A stretch of DNA of 64,000 bases, taken from contig NC_021985.1 of assembly GCF_000444875.1 (NCBI RefSeq), positions 496,001 through 560,000 of the forward strand. The letters run 5' to 3'. Shown piece after piece: positions 25,119 to 33,538 of the stretch. This stretch comes from Streptomyces collinus Tu 365. Its GTDB lineage: Bacteria > Actinomycetota > Actinomycetes > Streptomycetales > Streptomycetaceae. The notes under the pieces were generated by a model, which saw nothing but the letters and a program-made list of their open reading frames with translations, did no database searches and was not told the origin of the DNA. Each line of letters starts with the position of its first letter. The stretch's first letter is position 1. A program made the translations under genes and the position numbers.

Positions 25119-27512
25119 TCAGTCCTGTGGCTCCGTCCAGGCGGCCTCCGGGCTGGGCCGTCCTGCCGGGCGGCGGCCGCGCGGCTGCTGTGGTTCGGGC
25201 AGCACGGGGGCGGGCGGCAGCGGGCGGTCCACCGGTTCGTCGGCGGTCACGGTCATCGGTTCTCCGTGGTGCAGCACCTGAAGCGGGTCGCCGTCGACCA
25301 GTCGGTAGCGTGCTCTGGTCTGATCGATGTCCACGTTCAGCCTGCGTCCGTGCACCGCCACCGTGAACGCCACCCTGGACAACGCCTCGGGCAGGCGCGG
25401 AGCGAACCCCAGCAGGTCCGCCCTTCCGTCCTTGAGGTGCCTTTGCAGGCCCCCGAATCCGGCGACCAGCGCGATCCACGTCCCTGCGAGGGAGGCGATG
25501 TGCAGTCCGTCGCGGGTGTTGTGCTCCAGGTCGTCCAGGTCCATCAGCGCGGCCTCGCCGAGGTAGGCGTAGGCCAGCCGCAGATGACCCGTCTGCGCGG
25601 CGAGCACCGCCTGGCAGGCCGCCGAGAGGGAAGAGTCGCGGACGGTCAGCGCCTCGTAGTAGGCGAAGTTGCGTTCCTTCTCCTGGTCGGTGAACGCATA
25701 GGGGCACTCCAACATCGCCAGCACCACGTCGGCTTGCTTGATCACTTGTTTGCGGTACAGATCGAAGTAGGGGTAGTGCAGCATCAGCGGGTAGTTCTCC
25801 GGCGGGGTCGCGTCGAAGTCCCAGCGCTGGAAGTGTGTGAACCCGGCCGACTGTTCGTGCACGCCGAGGCTCTCGTTGTACGGCATCGCCATGCGGGCCG
25901 CGGCGTCCCGCCAACCGGCGGCCTCCTCGTCGTCGACCCCCAGTTCCTCGGCGCGCTCCCGGTGACGCGTGACCACGTCCGCGGCGGCACGCAGGTTCTG
26001 CCGGGCCATCAGATTGGTGTAGAGGTTGTCCCGGGCGATGGCGCTGTACTCGTCCGGTCCGGTGACCCCGTCGATGTGGAACACGCCCTGCGCGTCGTGG
26101 TGTCCAAGGGAGCGCCACAAGCGGGCGGTCTCCACGAGCAGGTCGAGTCCCTCGTGGCGCTCGAACTCCTCGTCGCCGGTCATCGCCACGTAGCGGACCG
26201 CGGCCATGGCGATGTCGGCGTTGATGTGGAAGGCGGCGGTGCCGGCCGGCCAGTAGGCGGAGCACTCGGCGCCGTCGACCGTCCGCCAGGGGAACACCGC
26301 CCCGGCCAGACCCAGTTGGCGGGCGCGTTCCCGGGCCGCCGGGAGCGTGCGGTGGCGCCATCGCAGCGGCGAGGGAACGGTGTCCGGCACGGTGAAGGTC
26401 AGCACCGGCAGGACGTAGGACTCGGTGTCCCAGAAGCAGTGTCCGTCGTACCCGGTTCCGGTGAGTCCCTTGGCGGGAATCGCCCGGTTCTCGCCGCGGG
26501 CCGCGGCCTGGAGGACGTGGAAGAGGGCGAAGCGTACCGCCTGCTGGATCTGCGCGTCGCCCTCGACCTCGACGTCCGCGCCGGCCCAGAACCGGTCCAG
26601 GTAGTCACGCTGGGCCGCGACCAGGCCGTCCCAGCCGGTGCTGATCGCGGCGGCCACCGCGCCGTCCACCTGGTCGTGCACGGCCGGCAGCGACCGCTCC
26701 CCCGACCAGCCGTAGGCCACGAACTTGACCAGGCGCAGCGGTCGTCCGGGCACCAGGTCCGCGGTCACCGTCAGACGGCTGACGTCGGGCTCGCACTGCG
26801 CGGTCCAACGGGTGCTCTCCGGACCCTCGACGAGGTGGTCGGCCGCAGCCGCGACCCGCAGCCCGCTGACGCCGGTACGGTGCACGAGCCGCAACCGGGT
26901 GTCCTGCGCGAAGGACTCCTCGGCCACCAGTGGGGACTCGGTCGCCGCGGCGACGCGCGGATCGCCCTCGACGCGGGGCAGCTGCTCGTTGGCGACCAGC
27001 TCGGACTGCACGGCGACCGTGGTCGGACCGTCGAGCGGCTCTACCTCGTACACGATCGCGGCGACCGCGCGCTGGGTGAAGGAGACGAGCCGCTGTGAGG
27101 AGATCCGCACCGTACGGCCGTCGGGCGAGACCCATCGCGCCGTCCGGCTGAGGATGCCCGAGCGGAAGTCCAGGGAACGCTCGTGCGCCAGCACTTGCCC
27201 GTAGCGCAGGTCGCACGGGTGGTCGTCGACCAGCAGTCGGATGATCTTGCCGTCGGTGACGTTGATCATCGTCTGGCCGGACTCGGGATACCCGAATCCG
27301 CCCTCGGCGTAGGGCAACGGGTGCCTCTCGTGGACACCGTTGAGGTACGCACCGGGCAGCCCGTGCGGTTCCCCCTCGTCCAGGTTCCCGCGCCACCCGA
27401 TGTGCCCATTGGAGAGGGCGAACACCGATTCGCTCTGGGCGAGGACGTCCAGGTTCAGCTCGGTCTCGCGCAGGCTCCACGGCTCGACCGTGAAGCTGGG
27501 ATGGGTGATCAC
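25119..27512 (-). CDS. glycoside hydrolase family 65 disaccharide phosphorylase
   Basis: A 797-residue protein with the GH65 layout: an N-terminal beta-sandwich (SVFALSNGHIGWRGNLDEGE), an (alpha/alpha)6 barrel with KGLTGTGYDGHCFWDTE and the catalytic acid in DGVTGPDEYSA, and LEHNTRDGLHIASLAGTWIA near the phosphate site. Such enzymes phosphorolyse trehalose, maltose, kojibiose or nigerose to beta-glucose 1-phosphate. GTG 27512 overlaps the stop of the upstream HAD gene by four bases, matching the usual pairing with beta-phosphoglucomutase. The last 50 residues are Pro/Arg-rich and dispensable-looking. Confidence 0.88.
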   Translation of the reverse strand: MITHPSFTVEPWSLRETELNLDVLAQSESVFALSNGHIGWRGNLDEGEPHGLPGAYLNGVHERHPLPYAEGGFGYPESGQTMINVTDGKIIRLLVDDHPCDLRYGQVLAHERSLDFRSGILSRTARWVSPDGRTVRISSQRLVSFTQRAVAAIVYEVEPLDGPTTVAVQSELVANEQLPRVEGDPRVAAATESPLVAEESFAQDTRLRLVHRTGVSGLRVAAAADHLVEGPESTRWTAQCEPDVSRLTVTADLVPGRPLRLVKFVAYGWSGERSLPAVHDQVDGAVAAAISTGWDGLVAAQRDYLDRFWAGADVEVEGDAQIQQAVRFALFHVLQAAARGENRAIPAKGLTGTGYDGHCFWDTESYVLPVLTFTVPDTVPSPLRWRHRTLPAARERARQLGLAGAVFPWRTVDGAECSAYWPAGTAAFHINADIAMAAVRYVAMTGDEEFERHEGLDLLVETARLWRSLGHHDAQGVFHIDGVTGPDEYSAIARDNLYTNLMARQNLRAAADVVTRHRERAEELGVDDEEAAGWRDAAARMAMPYNESLGVHEQSAGFTHFQRWDFDATPPENYPLMLHYPYFDLYRKQVIKQADVVLAMLECPYAFTDQEKERNFAYYEALTVRDSSLSAACQAVLAAQTGHLRLAYAYLGEAALMDLDDLEHNTRDGLHIASLAGTWIALVAGFGGLQRHLKDGRADLLGFAPRLPEALSRVAFTVAVHGRRLNVDIDQTRARYRLVDGDPLQVLHHGEPMTVTADEPVDRPLPPAPVLPEPQQPRGRRPAGRPSPEAAWTEPQD

Positions 27513-28039
27513 CGTGCCTCCAGGAGTTCATCCAGGTCGCGGACGACCACATCCGCGCCGTGCGCCCGCAAGTGCTCCGCCTGGCCGACCCCGGCGACCC
27601 CCACGACCAGGCCGAACCGTCCCGTCCGCCCCGCTTCGGCACCGGCGAGCGCGTCCTCGAGCACAGCGGCCGCGTCCTCGTCCACCGCCGGCGCACGGCC
27701 CGCCGCAACGGTCGCCACCAGGAAGTTGTTCTTCCGGGTGCCGGGCCCGTTCACCGTCTGCGTCCGCGGCTGGCCGTCCGGTGCGCCTTCGGGCAGCCGC
27801 ACCCCTCGCGCGGCGAGGAAGGTACGCACGCCGTCCTCGCGGGGCCTGCCGTTCACGGACTCGCCGTAGTCGTGAACGGCGTCGAAGGGCACGTACGCCG
27901 CCCCCTCGCGTGCCGGGCGCTCGCGGAGACAGTCGTCGAACATCTCCTTCCAGGCAGCCGCGTGCGCCTTCGCAGGCTGGGCGAGCACCCCGTCGGGGTC
28001 GAACGGGCAGACACGGACGCGAGCAGGTAGCCCCAGCAT
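27509..28039 (-). pseudogene. beta-phosphoglucomutase-like HAD protein with internal deletion
   Basis: A 176-residue frame coupled to the GH65 gene. The N-terminus keeps CPFDPDGVL (both Asp of the HAD DXDG motif, though Pro is unusual between them), then AAAWKEMFDDCLRERP and the cap region ending NGPGTRKNN. After only ~25 further residues it resumes at VLEDALAGAEAGRTGRFGLV, the normal C-terminal end. The family is about 230-250 residues, so the middle of the Rossmann core, with motifs II and III, appears deleted in frame. It probably cannot isomerise glucose 1-phosphate. Confidence 0.6.
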
Positions 28040-28164
28040 GCCGCCGAGGCTAGAAGCCGTCGTCGGACTACGGGACGAAGACACTCCCCCGCACGTGGCA
28101 AGGCACCCACTCGGTCCACGCGGCGGTAGTTCGGAGGTGGCGGTGACGGGGGTGCAGGGGGGCC

Positions 28165-28561
28165 ACCGCGGTCCGCTACGGCGACGGCTGGCCCGACCGG
28201 GTACGGGCCGGCCGCCCGCCAGGGCGTCGACTTCGTCCTGACGCCTCCGGTGCGCGGTGCAGCTGGCCAGCACACGGGGCATCACCGTCATCGGAACGGC
28301 CGGTGAACGCGACATCCGCCGTTGGCGGCAGCTACGGCGAGTACGCCCTGCTCGACGGGCCGGTGGCCAAGCCCGGATCCCTGTCGTGGGAGACGATCCC
28401 AGGACCTCCTCCCCCACGACCACGCCGGCGCCCTCGCCGACCGCGTCCACGACACCGGCGGCATCGAGGCCGGGGGTCACGGGAAAGCGGGCCGGGGCGG
28501 TGCCGGCCATCAGACCGGCGCGGATCTTCAGGCCGAGTGGGTTGACGGAGGCGGCCCGCAC
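28165..28561. pseudogene. scrambled remnants of a quinone-oxidoreductase-like gene
   Basis: Four pieces of one MDR-type oxidoreductase can be read. On the plus strand: TAVRYGDGWPDRVRA (about 28165-28205, continuing after a one-base shift as QGVDFVL), VQLASTRGITVIGTAGER (from 28258), and GGSYGEYALLDGPVAKPGS (from 28324). On the minus strand from 28561: RAASVNPLGLKIRAGLMAG and PGLDAAGVVDAVGEGAGVV. The physical order is that of a minus-strand gene, but three of the four blocks are inverted in place. No functional enzyme can be made. Confidence 0.6.
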
Positions 28562-28563
28562 GC

Positions 28564-28663
28564 CGCCTGGAGCAGGCCGGCTTCGTGCGCCGCCGCCCCT
28601 GCGCCACCGCCAAGCGCGCCTCCCTCATCGAACCCACCGCGGCCGGCCACGCCCTGGGCCGGG
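28564..28663 (+). pseudogene. fragment of a MarR-family regulator
   Basis: The plus frame reads RLEQAGFVRRRPCATAKRAS followed by LIEPTAAGHAL. This is the wing and following helix of MarR proteins (LE-x-x-GLV-x-R-x-P-x-D-x-R). Neither end of the gene is present. It starts where the oxidoreductase fragment begins on the other strand, so the original pair was probably divergent. Confidence 0.5.
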
Positions 28664-28688
28664 ACAGCACGGCTCGGGGATCACAGGG

Positions 28689-29405
28689 TCAGCGGGGCAG
28701 GCCGATGTACTGGCCCATGGCGGTGGCCGCGTGGGTGAAGAAGGCGGCCGGGTCGGCGGCGACGCCCGCGATATGGCCGTTGACCTCGAAGCCGACCATG
28801 CCGTGCAGCTGGGTCCAGACGATCAGCATGCGGGTGATGACCGGGGTGGGCAGGCCGCTCAGCATGCCCTGGGCCAGCGGCTCGATCGTGCGGGCCATGC
28901 CCTCGGACAGCTCGGGCGCGGGCACGTGGTCCACGGCGAGTTCGCCTGCCGCCAACGCCTCGCGGACCAGGCCTAGCAGGACCAGGACCGTGCGGGCGCC
29001 CGCGGCCATCGTCTCCGGCGGGGCGTCGTAACCGGGCACCGGGCGGCCCCAGATCAGCACGTACTCCTCGGGGTGGGCGAGCGCCCACGCGCGGACGCCC
29101 TCGCAGCACGCGACCCAGCGGCCCAGTAAGTCGGCACCGGCCTTCTCCGCCTCGGCCGTGGCCCGCTCCGCGCTGTCGCCCATCGCGTTGTAGGCGGCCA
29201 GCACCAGGTCGGTCAACAGGGCGTCCCGATCCGGGAATCGCTCCTCGATCAGGTTCGGGTCGACGCCCGCCGCGCGGGCCAACTCGTCCGGATCCAGGTC
29301 GACGCGGTGCCGGGCCGCGAGGCGGCCGCCCGCCTCGGCCTTCAGCCGGGAGACGGCCGCCTCGGGGTTGTCCTTGCGGGGGTCATGGGCTTCGGAAGTC
29401 GTCAT
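28689..29405 (-). CDS. TetR-family transcriptional regulator
   Basis: A 238-residue regulator. The helix-turn-helix near residues 36-60 reads VDLDPDELARAAGVDPNLIE, a somewhat atypical but recognisable TetR arrangement followed by ERFPDRDALLTDLVLAAYNAM. The ligand domain contains EYVLIWGRPVPGYDAP and a C-terminal WHG-like segment (IVWTQLHGMVGFEVNGH). No intact neighbour is an obvious target; the decayed oxidoreductase beside it may once have been. Confidence 0.82.
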   Translation of the reverse strand: MTTSEAHDPRKDNPEAAVSRLKAEAGGRLAARHRVDLDPDELARAAGVDPNLIEERFPDRDALLTDLVLAAYNAMGDSAERATAEAEKAGADLLGRWVACCEGVRAWALAHPEEYVLIWGRPVPGYDAPPETMAAGARTVLVLLGLVREALAAGELAVDHVPAPELSEGMARTIEPLAQGMLSGLPTPVITRMLIVWTQLHGMVGFEVNGHIAGVAADPAAFFTHAATAMGQYIGLPR

Positions 29406-29644
29406 GATCCAGACCCTGTCAGAGGTTCCGCATCGCGTCGATTACATGGCGGGTAATGCGGCGTGCATGCGGCCAGTTCTGGCCAAGGGGTCACGACACA
29501 GGGCCCGTCCTGTCTGACGAGGAATCCTGGGCCGGTTCGCGGTGCCAGCGGCTCAATGCGACGAGGTGGGCTCCGGCCTTCCAGCGAGAGGCGAGTTCGT
29601 CGGCCCCGGACCGTTCACGGGACCGGCCGGAGCAGCTGCGCGTG

Positions 29645-29899
29645 TCACGGTGCCCTACAACCGGCCGGATACGGGATCCGCCGCTGGCGCTTCAGCGAGT
29701 GCAGGCACAGGCTCGTGACGCCGTCTTCGCTGTACTCCGGGTAGGCGACGTAGTCCCGCGACGCGCAGGGGCCGTCCGTCGGGTCGACGACGTGGTACTG
29801 CGCCTCGGGGTGCGGGGGCGGCGGCGTGCTCAACTGGAGCCTCTCCAGGGGGACAAGTCGGAACGGCACAGCACCCCACTCGGTGAGTTGTGCCGGCAT
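29645..29899 (-). CDS. hypothetical protein (84 aa)
   Basis: The frame has strongly G/C-ending codons and normal composition (MPAQLTEWGAVPFRLVPLER; YHVVDPTDGPCASRDYVAYP). It contains three Cys and ends in a basic stretch. No family is recognised. No ribosome binding site precedes the ATG at 29899; a GTG four codons earlier is an alternative. The 240 bases to its left, up to the TetR gene, contain nothing recognisable. Confidence 0.45.
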   Translation of the reverse strand: MPAQLTEWGAVPFRLVPLERLQLSTPPPPHPEAQYHVVDPTDGPCASRDYVAYPEYSEDGVTSLCLHSLKRQRRIPYPAGCRAP

Positions 29900-30051
29900 C
29901 GGTCCGCACACGCGGCGACCGCATGACCGCCACACCGGCACACGATCACTGGCGTAATGCCGTTCAGGGCTGGAGGAAGGAACAGGTCGGCCGAGGCATC
30001 GCCGCGGGCGCCACGAAGACCCGGAAGGCGCAAAAGCCGCCGACGGGGCGA

Positions 30052-30540
30052 TCACGTCCCGCTGGAAGCGGCGGCATTCGTGCGGGCGGTGTCGGTGGCG
30101 GTGGTCATCGCACCGAGGAAGCGTTCGACGGTGCCGAGTTCCTCCGGGGTGAAGGCGTCCATGGCGGTGAGCAGTGTGCCGATGGCGGGGCCGAAGAACG
30201 ACCAGCCCAGGTCGACCGCCCGTGGTTCGACAGTGAGCAGGACCCGCCGGCGGTCGGTGGTGTCGCGTTCGCGGCGGACCAGGCCCAACCGCTCCAGGCG
30301 GTCGATGAGGGTGGTGGTACCGGCCGAGTTGAGATGGAGCCGTTCACCGAGCCGGCCGGGTGTCATGGGGCGTTCGGCCCGCGCGGCGTCGAGCAGGGCG
30401 ATCAGGGCTCGCAGATCGGTGGGATGCAATCCGTGGCGGGCTGCGAACCCCGCGGCCAGCAGGTCGAACTCGACGGTGACCGCGCGCAGTTGATGGACCA
30501 GTCGCAGCCGGGGGTCCTGTGGAGTCTCCTCGGTGTTCAT
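30052..30540 (-). CDS. MarR-family transcriptional regulator
   Basis: A 162-residue winged-helix protein. LHPTDLRALIALLDA, TPGRLGERLHLNSAGTTTLI (recognition helix) and RLERLGLVRRERDTTDRRRV (wing) are textbook MarR features. It is divergent from the hydrolase at 30616, with a palindrome in the 75-base gap, so it most likely represses itself and the hydrolase until a ligand binds. Confidence 0.88.
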   Translation of the reverse strand: MNTEETPQDPRLRLVHQLRAVTVEFDLLAAGFAARHGLHPTDLRALIALLDAARAERPMTPGRLGERLHLNSAGTTTLIDRLERLGLVRRERDTTDRRRVLLTVEPRAVDLGWSFFGPAIGTLLTAMDAFTPEELGTVERFLGAMTTATDTARTNAAASSGT

Positions 30541-30569
30541 TGACGCACCATCCTCTCGCCGGCTTAGTA

Positions 30570-30584
30570 TCTCGCTCAGCGAGA
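30570..30584. promoter_or_regulatory. MarR operator palindrome
   Basis: TCTCGCT-C-AGCGAGA: seven-base perfect arms around one base, in an AT-richer stretch (TTAGTA ... GAATAC) between the divergent MarR and hydrolase genes. Length and symmetry suit a MarR dimer site overlapping both promoters. Confidence 0.7.
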
Positions 30585-30615
30585 GAATACGTCATCGATC
30601 TGCCGAGGAGCCGGC

Positions 30616-31461
30616 GTGTCCGACACCTATTTCGCCGCCTACGACGCGCTGCTGGCCCGCTGGCCGTCCGGGACCGCAGAGCTGACCGTGCCGACGTCGT
30701 ACGGCCCGACCCGGGTGCACGCCTACGGCCCGCCGGACGGCCCGCCCCTGGTGTTGCTGCACGGCGGCGGGGCCACCGGCACGGCGTGGTTCGCCAACGC
30801 CCCGGCGCTGGGTTCCCGGCACCGGGTCTACGCGGTCGACATCCTCGGTGACGTCGGCCGCAGTGAACGCGCCGGTCTGCCGCTGCGCACGCCCCGGGAC
30901 CTCACGGCGTGGCTCGACGCCGTGCTCGACGGGCTGAGCCTGCCGGCGGCCGCCCTGTGCGGGCACTCGTACGGCGGCTGGGTGGCCGCCGCATACGCAC
31001 TGCACGCTCCGCATCGGGTGCAGCGCCTCGCGCTGCTCGACCCGACCCAGGTGTTCGGCGGATACCGGCCGGGCTACCTGCTGCGCGCACTGCGGATGCT
31101 GCTGCGGCCCACCGAGCGGCGAGTCGGCGCGTACCTCGACTGGGAAACCGCGGGTACCCGTGTGGACGAGGACTTCAGACGCCTGTACGTACTGGGTGCC
31201 ACCCTGCGAGGGCGAAGCCGCCCGGTGGTGGGGCGGACGCTGGACCCGGCGCCGCTCACCATGCCGGTGCTGGCGCTGTTCGCCGGGCACAGCCGGGTCC
31301 ACGACGCCGAAGCGAGGGCCGACCGGGCCCGTCAGCTGCTGCCACAGGCCAAGGTCCACGTGCTGCCGGGGCTGGGGCACCACGCGCTGCCCGTCGCCGG
31401 CGCCGCGTCCGTGGACGCGATCGTGCTGGACTTTCTCGGGGCGCCGTCCGCGGAGGGATGA
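30616..31461 (+). CDS. alpha/beta hydrolase
   Basis: A 281-residue hydrolase started at GTG (GAGG upstream). VLLHGGGATGTAWFANAP forms the oxyanion loop, CGHSYGGWVAAAYA the Ser nucleophile elbow, and PGLGHHALPV the catalytic His; the acid is probably in FAGHSRVHDAEA. It resembles the group of MarR-controlled hydrolases that clear esters or lactones. The substrate is unknown. Confidence 0.83.
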   Translation: MSDTYFAAYDALLARWPSGTAELTVPTSYGPTRVHAYGPPDGPPLVLLHGGGATGTAWFANAPALGSRHRVYAVDILGDVGRSERAGLPLRTPRDLTAWLDAVLDGLSLPAAALCGHSYGGWVAAAYALHAPHRVQRLALLDPTQVFGGYRPGYLLRALRMLLRPTERRVGAYLDWETAGTRVDEDFRRLYVLGATLRGRSRPVVGRTLDPAPLTMPVLALFAGHSRVHDAEARADRARQLLPQAKVHVLPGLGHHALPVAGAASVDAIVLDFLGAPSAEG

Positions 31462-31528
31462 ACCTTCCGCGCCGGGCCCGCGTCTTCCTGCGCGACCATC
31501 CCCCCACACGCAGGAGAAGAAGCACACC

Positions 31529-31849
31529 GTGGACGACAAGGCCGCTGAGCGGACCGACGAGCCGAACCACGTCGCGGAGCCCTGGTGGACGGACCTGGGA
31601 ACATGGGGAGCCGTCGCATTGATCGCTCTCGGAGCCATCGCTACAGCATGGGTCTCTCTCCGGCTGCCCGGCACCCCACGGGAGCCGGCGCTCCGCTACT
31701 ACGGGGCCGCCAAGCTCATCGCCATCGGGCTGGTAACCGTCGGATGCACCCTGATGAACCGACGCCGTGGCCGGCCCGCGACAAGCGACAGCTCGCACAG
31801 GTGCAGAGTGAACGGCACAGGGCGCGCGGAGGGCGGACGACGGCGGTGA
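31529..31849 (+). CDS. small two-helix membrane protein (106 aa)
   Basis: The frame starts at GTG with AGGAGAAG upstream and follows the hydrolase in the same direction. Two hydrophobic segments (WGAVALIALGAIATAWVSL; LIAIGLVTVGCTLM) flank a short polar loop, and the tail is basic. No family is recognised. It may be co-transcribed with the hydrolase. Confidence 0.6.
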   Translation: MDDKAAERTDEPNHVAEPWWTDLGTWGAVALIALGAIATAWVSLRLPGTPREPALRYYGAAKLIAIGLVTVGCTLMNRRRGRPATSDSSHRCRVNGTGRAEGGRRR

Positions 31850-31859
31850 CGGCGCCGGG

Positions 31860-32747
31860 TCAGCTGAACGTGTCGCAGTTGGCGACGCGGCCGGAGCGGT
31901 AGCCGGTGGAGAACCATTGCCGGCGCTGGCTCGCGGAGCCGTGGGTCCAGGTGTCGGGTGTGACCTTGCCCTGGTAGCGCTGCTGGATACGGTCGTCTCC
32001 GACGGCGGCGGCCGCGTCCAGCCCGCGGTTGATGTCGTCCTTCGTCAAGTCGGTGATCAGTGGCTTACCGCTCGTGGGGTCGGGGGTGGTGGTGGCGTGG
32101 TGGGCCCACACTCCGGCGTAGCAGTCCGCCTGCAACTCGAGTTTCACCGAGCCGCTGTTCTGGCCCTTTCCGCTGCCGCGGGAGATCGTTCCGCTGAGGT
32201 CCTGGATGTGGTGGCCGTATTCGTGCGCGATGACGTAGGCCTCGGCGAACGGGCCGCCCTTGGCGCCGAACTTGCTGCTCAGGTCTTTGAAGAAGTCGAG
32301 GTCGAGATAGACCTTGTCGTCGGCTGAGCAGTAGAAGGGGCCGACGTCGGAAGTCGCGTTCCCGCAACCGGTGTTCACACTGCCGGTGAACAGGAACGTG
32401 GGGGCCTGCTGGTAGGGCTCGCCGGCGGCCGTCTCCGTCTGCTTCCAGAATGCCTGCACGCTGTCGACCACGGCGACGATCCGGCACTCCTCCTTGCGGT
32501 TGGCGTCGACACCGGTCCGGCACTCCGCCGCGAGGTCCGCGGCCGGCTTGCCGGACGAGGACGTGTCGCTGCTGCCCGAGCCGAACATGCCGGGGTCGAC
32601 ACCCAAGAGCACGGACACGACCAGCACCACGAGCCCGACCAGTCCCCCGCCGACGGTCTTCCCGCCGCCCGGGATCCCGCCCAGCGCGCCTCCCCGCCCG
32701 TCCGCGACCTCGGACGTGTCCAGAGCAGCATCGTCGTCGAATTGCAT
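31860..32747 (-). CDS. neutral zinc metallopeptidase (YpfJ/PF04228 family)
   Basis: A 295-residue membrane-anchored peptidase. A Gly-rich cytoplasmic segment precedes one helix ([17 protein letters not shown]); the outside domain carries the zinc motif [11 protein letters not shown] and the downstream ligand region [13 protein letters not shown]. Two Cys pairs (CRTG...CRIV and CGN...YCS) fit an extracytoplasmic location. GGAGGG precedes the ATG. The cleavage substrate is unknown in this family. Confidence 0.88.
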   Translation of the reverse strand: MQFDDDAALDTSEVADGRGGALGGIPGGGKTVGGGLVGLVVLVVSVLLGVDPGMFGSGSSDTSSSGKPAADLAAECRTGVDANRKEECRIVAVVDSVQAFWKQTETAAGEPYQQAPTFLFTGSVNTGCGNATSDVGPFYCSADDKVYLDLDFFKDLSSKFGAKGGPFAEAYVIAHEYGHHIQDLSGTISRGSGKGQNSGSVKLELQADCYAGVWAHHATTTPDPTSGKPLITDLTKDDINRGLDAAAAVGDDRIQQRYQGKVTPDTWTHGSASQRRQWFSTGYRSGRVANCDTFS

Positions 32748-32919
32748 ACGTTGACCCTCCCTCGAGCAGCGCGCCGGACCACCCCGCGTCGTCCCGCTCG
32801 CCTACCCCGTACGAGGGCATCCTCATCCCGTCTTGTTCCTGCTCCGCCTCTTGGAGGAACACGACGGGCGGCCTCCGCAGGTCGGCTGTCGTTCGCGCTC
32901 TCCTTCGACGACTTCATCA

Positions 32920-33441
32920 TCACCATTTGCCGTGATGTGGAGATCGGACAGTGTCCAGGCGCTTCGCCATGACCCGCTCCCTGCCCACACCATCGAGCAG
33001 GAGGTCGCCGGGCTCACCCGTGTCCGTGAAACCGTGGCGCGCATAGAGCGCGGTCGCCGTGCGGTTGTCCGGCATGACGGACAACCGCAGCGTCTTGGCA
33101 CCGCGCTCCGCCGCCCACCGCTCGACCGCCTGGATCAGGTGGTCGCCCACGCCCTTGCCGCGAGCCGCGGGATCGACCCACATCGAGATCAACTCCACGT
33201 ACTCCGCTCCCTCGCCCGGCACTCCGCTGGCCATGCCCACTGGGAGGCCGTCGAGGAGCGCCATGAGATCGTGCGCGCCAGGAATCGACAGACGGGCACG
33301 CCAGCGTTCCTCCCGGTCGCCGGCGCCCTGCCACTGAGCCAGCGTCGATCCGAACGCGTAGGGCGCATCAGCGAGCGCGGCCAGTCGCAACTCCCGCCAA
33401 AGGGGCCAGTCGTCTGCTTCCAAGGTGCGTAGTTCAAGCAT
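32920..33441 (-). CDS. GNAT N-acetyltransferase
   Basis: A 173-residue GNAT. The acetyl-CoA loop is DPAARGKGVGDHLIQ, followed by RLSVMPDNRTATALYARHGF, the usual motif B. The N-terminal ELRTLEADDWPLWRELRLAA is a typical RimI-like start. The acceptor is unknown. It stands alone between the metallopeptidase and pepN. Confidence 0.85.
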   Translation of the reverse strand: MLELRTLEADDWPLWRELRLAALADAPYAFGSTLAQWQGAGDREERWRARLSIPGAHDLMALLDGLPVGMASGVPGEGAEYVELISMWVDPAARGKGVGDHLIQAVERWAAERGAKTLRLSVMPDNRTATALYARHGFTDTGEPGDLLLDGVGRERVMAKRLDTVRSPHHGKW

Positions 33442-33538
33442 GATTGCGACCCTGCCCGCCCGACGGGGCGCGCGGCAAGGTGATGACGACCTCGCGTTCA
33501 GGGTGCGTGAGTGAGCTGTGGACCAGGCTGGAAGGACT

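Noticed and set aside
25266..27098. A 610-codon plus-strand frame inside the GH65 region
   Set aside because: It is the mirror frame of the phosphorylase, which has clear catalytic motifs on the other strand.
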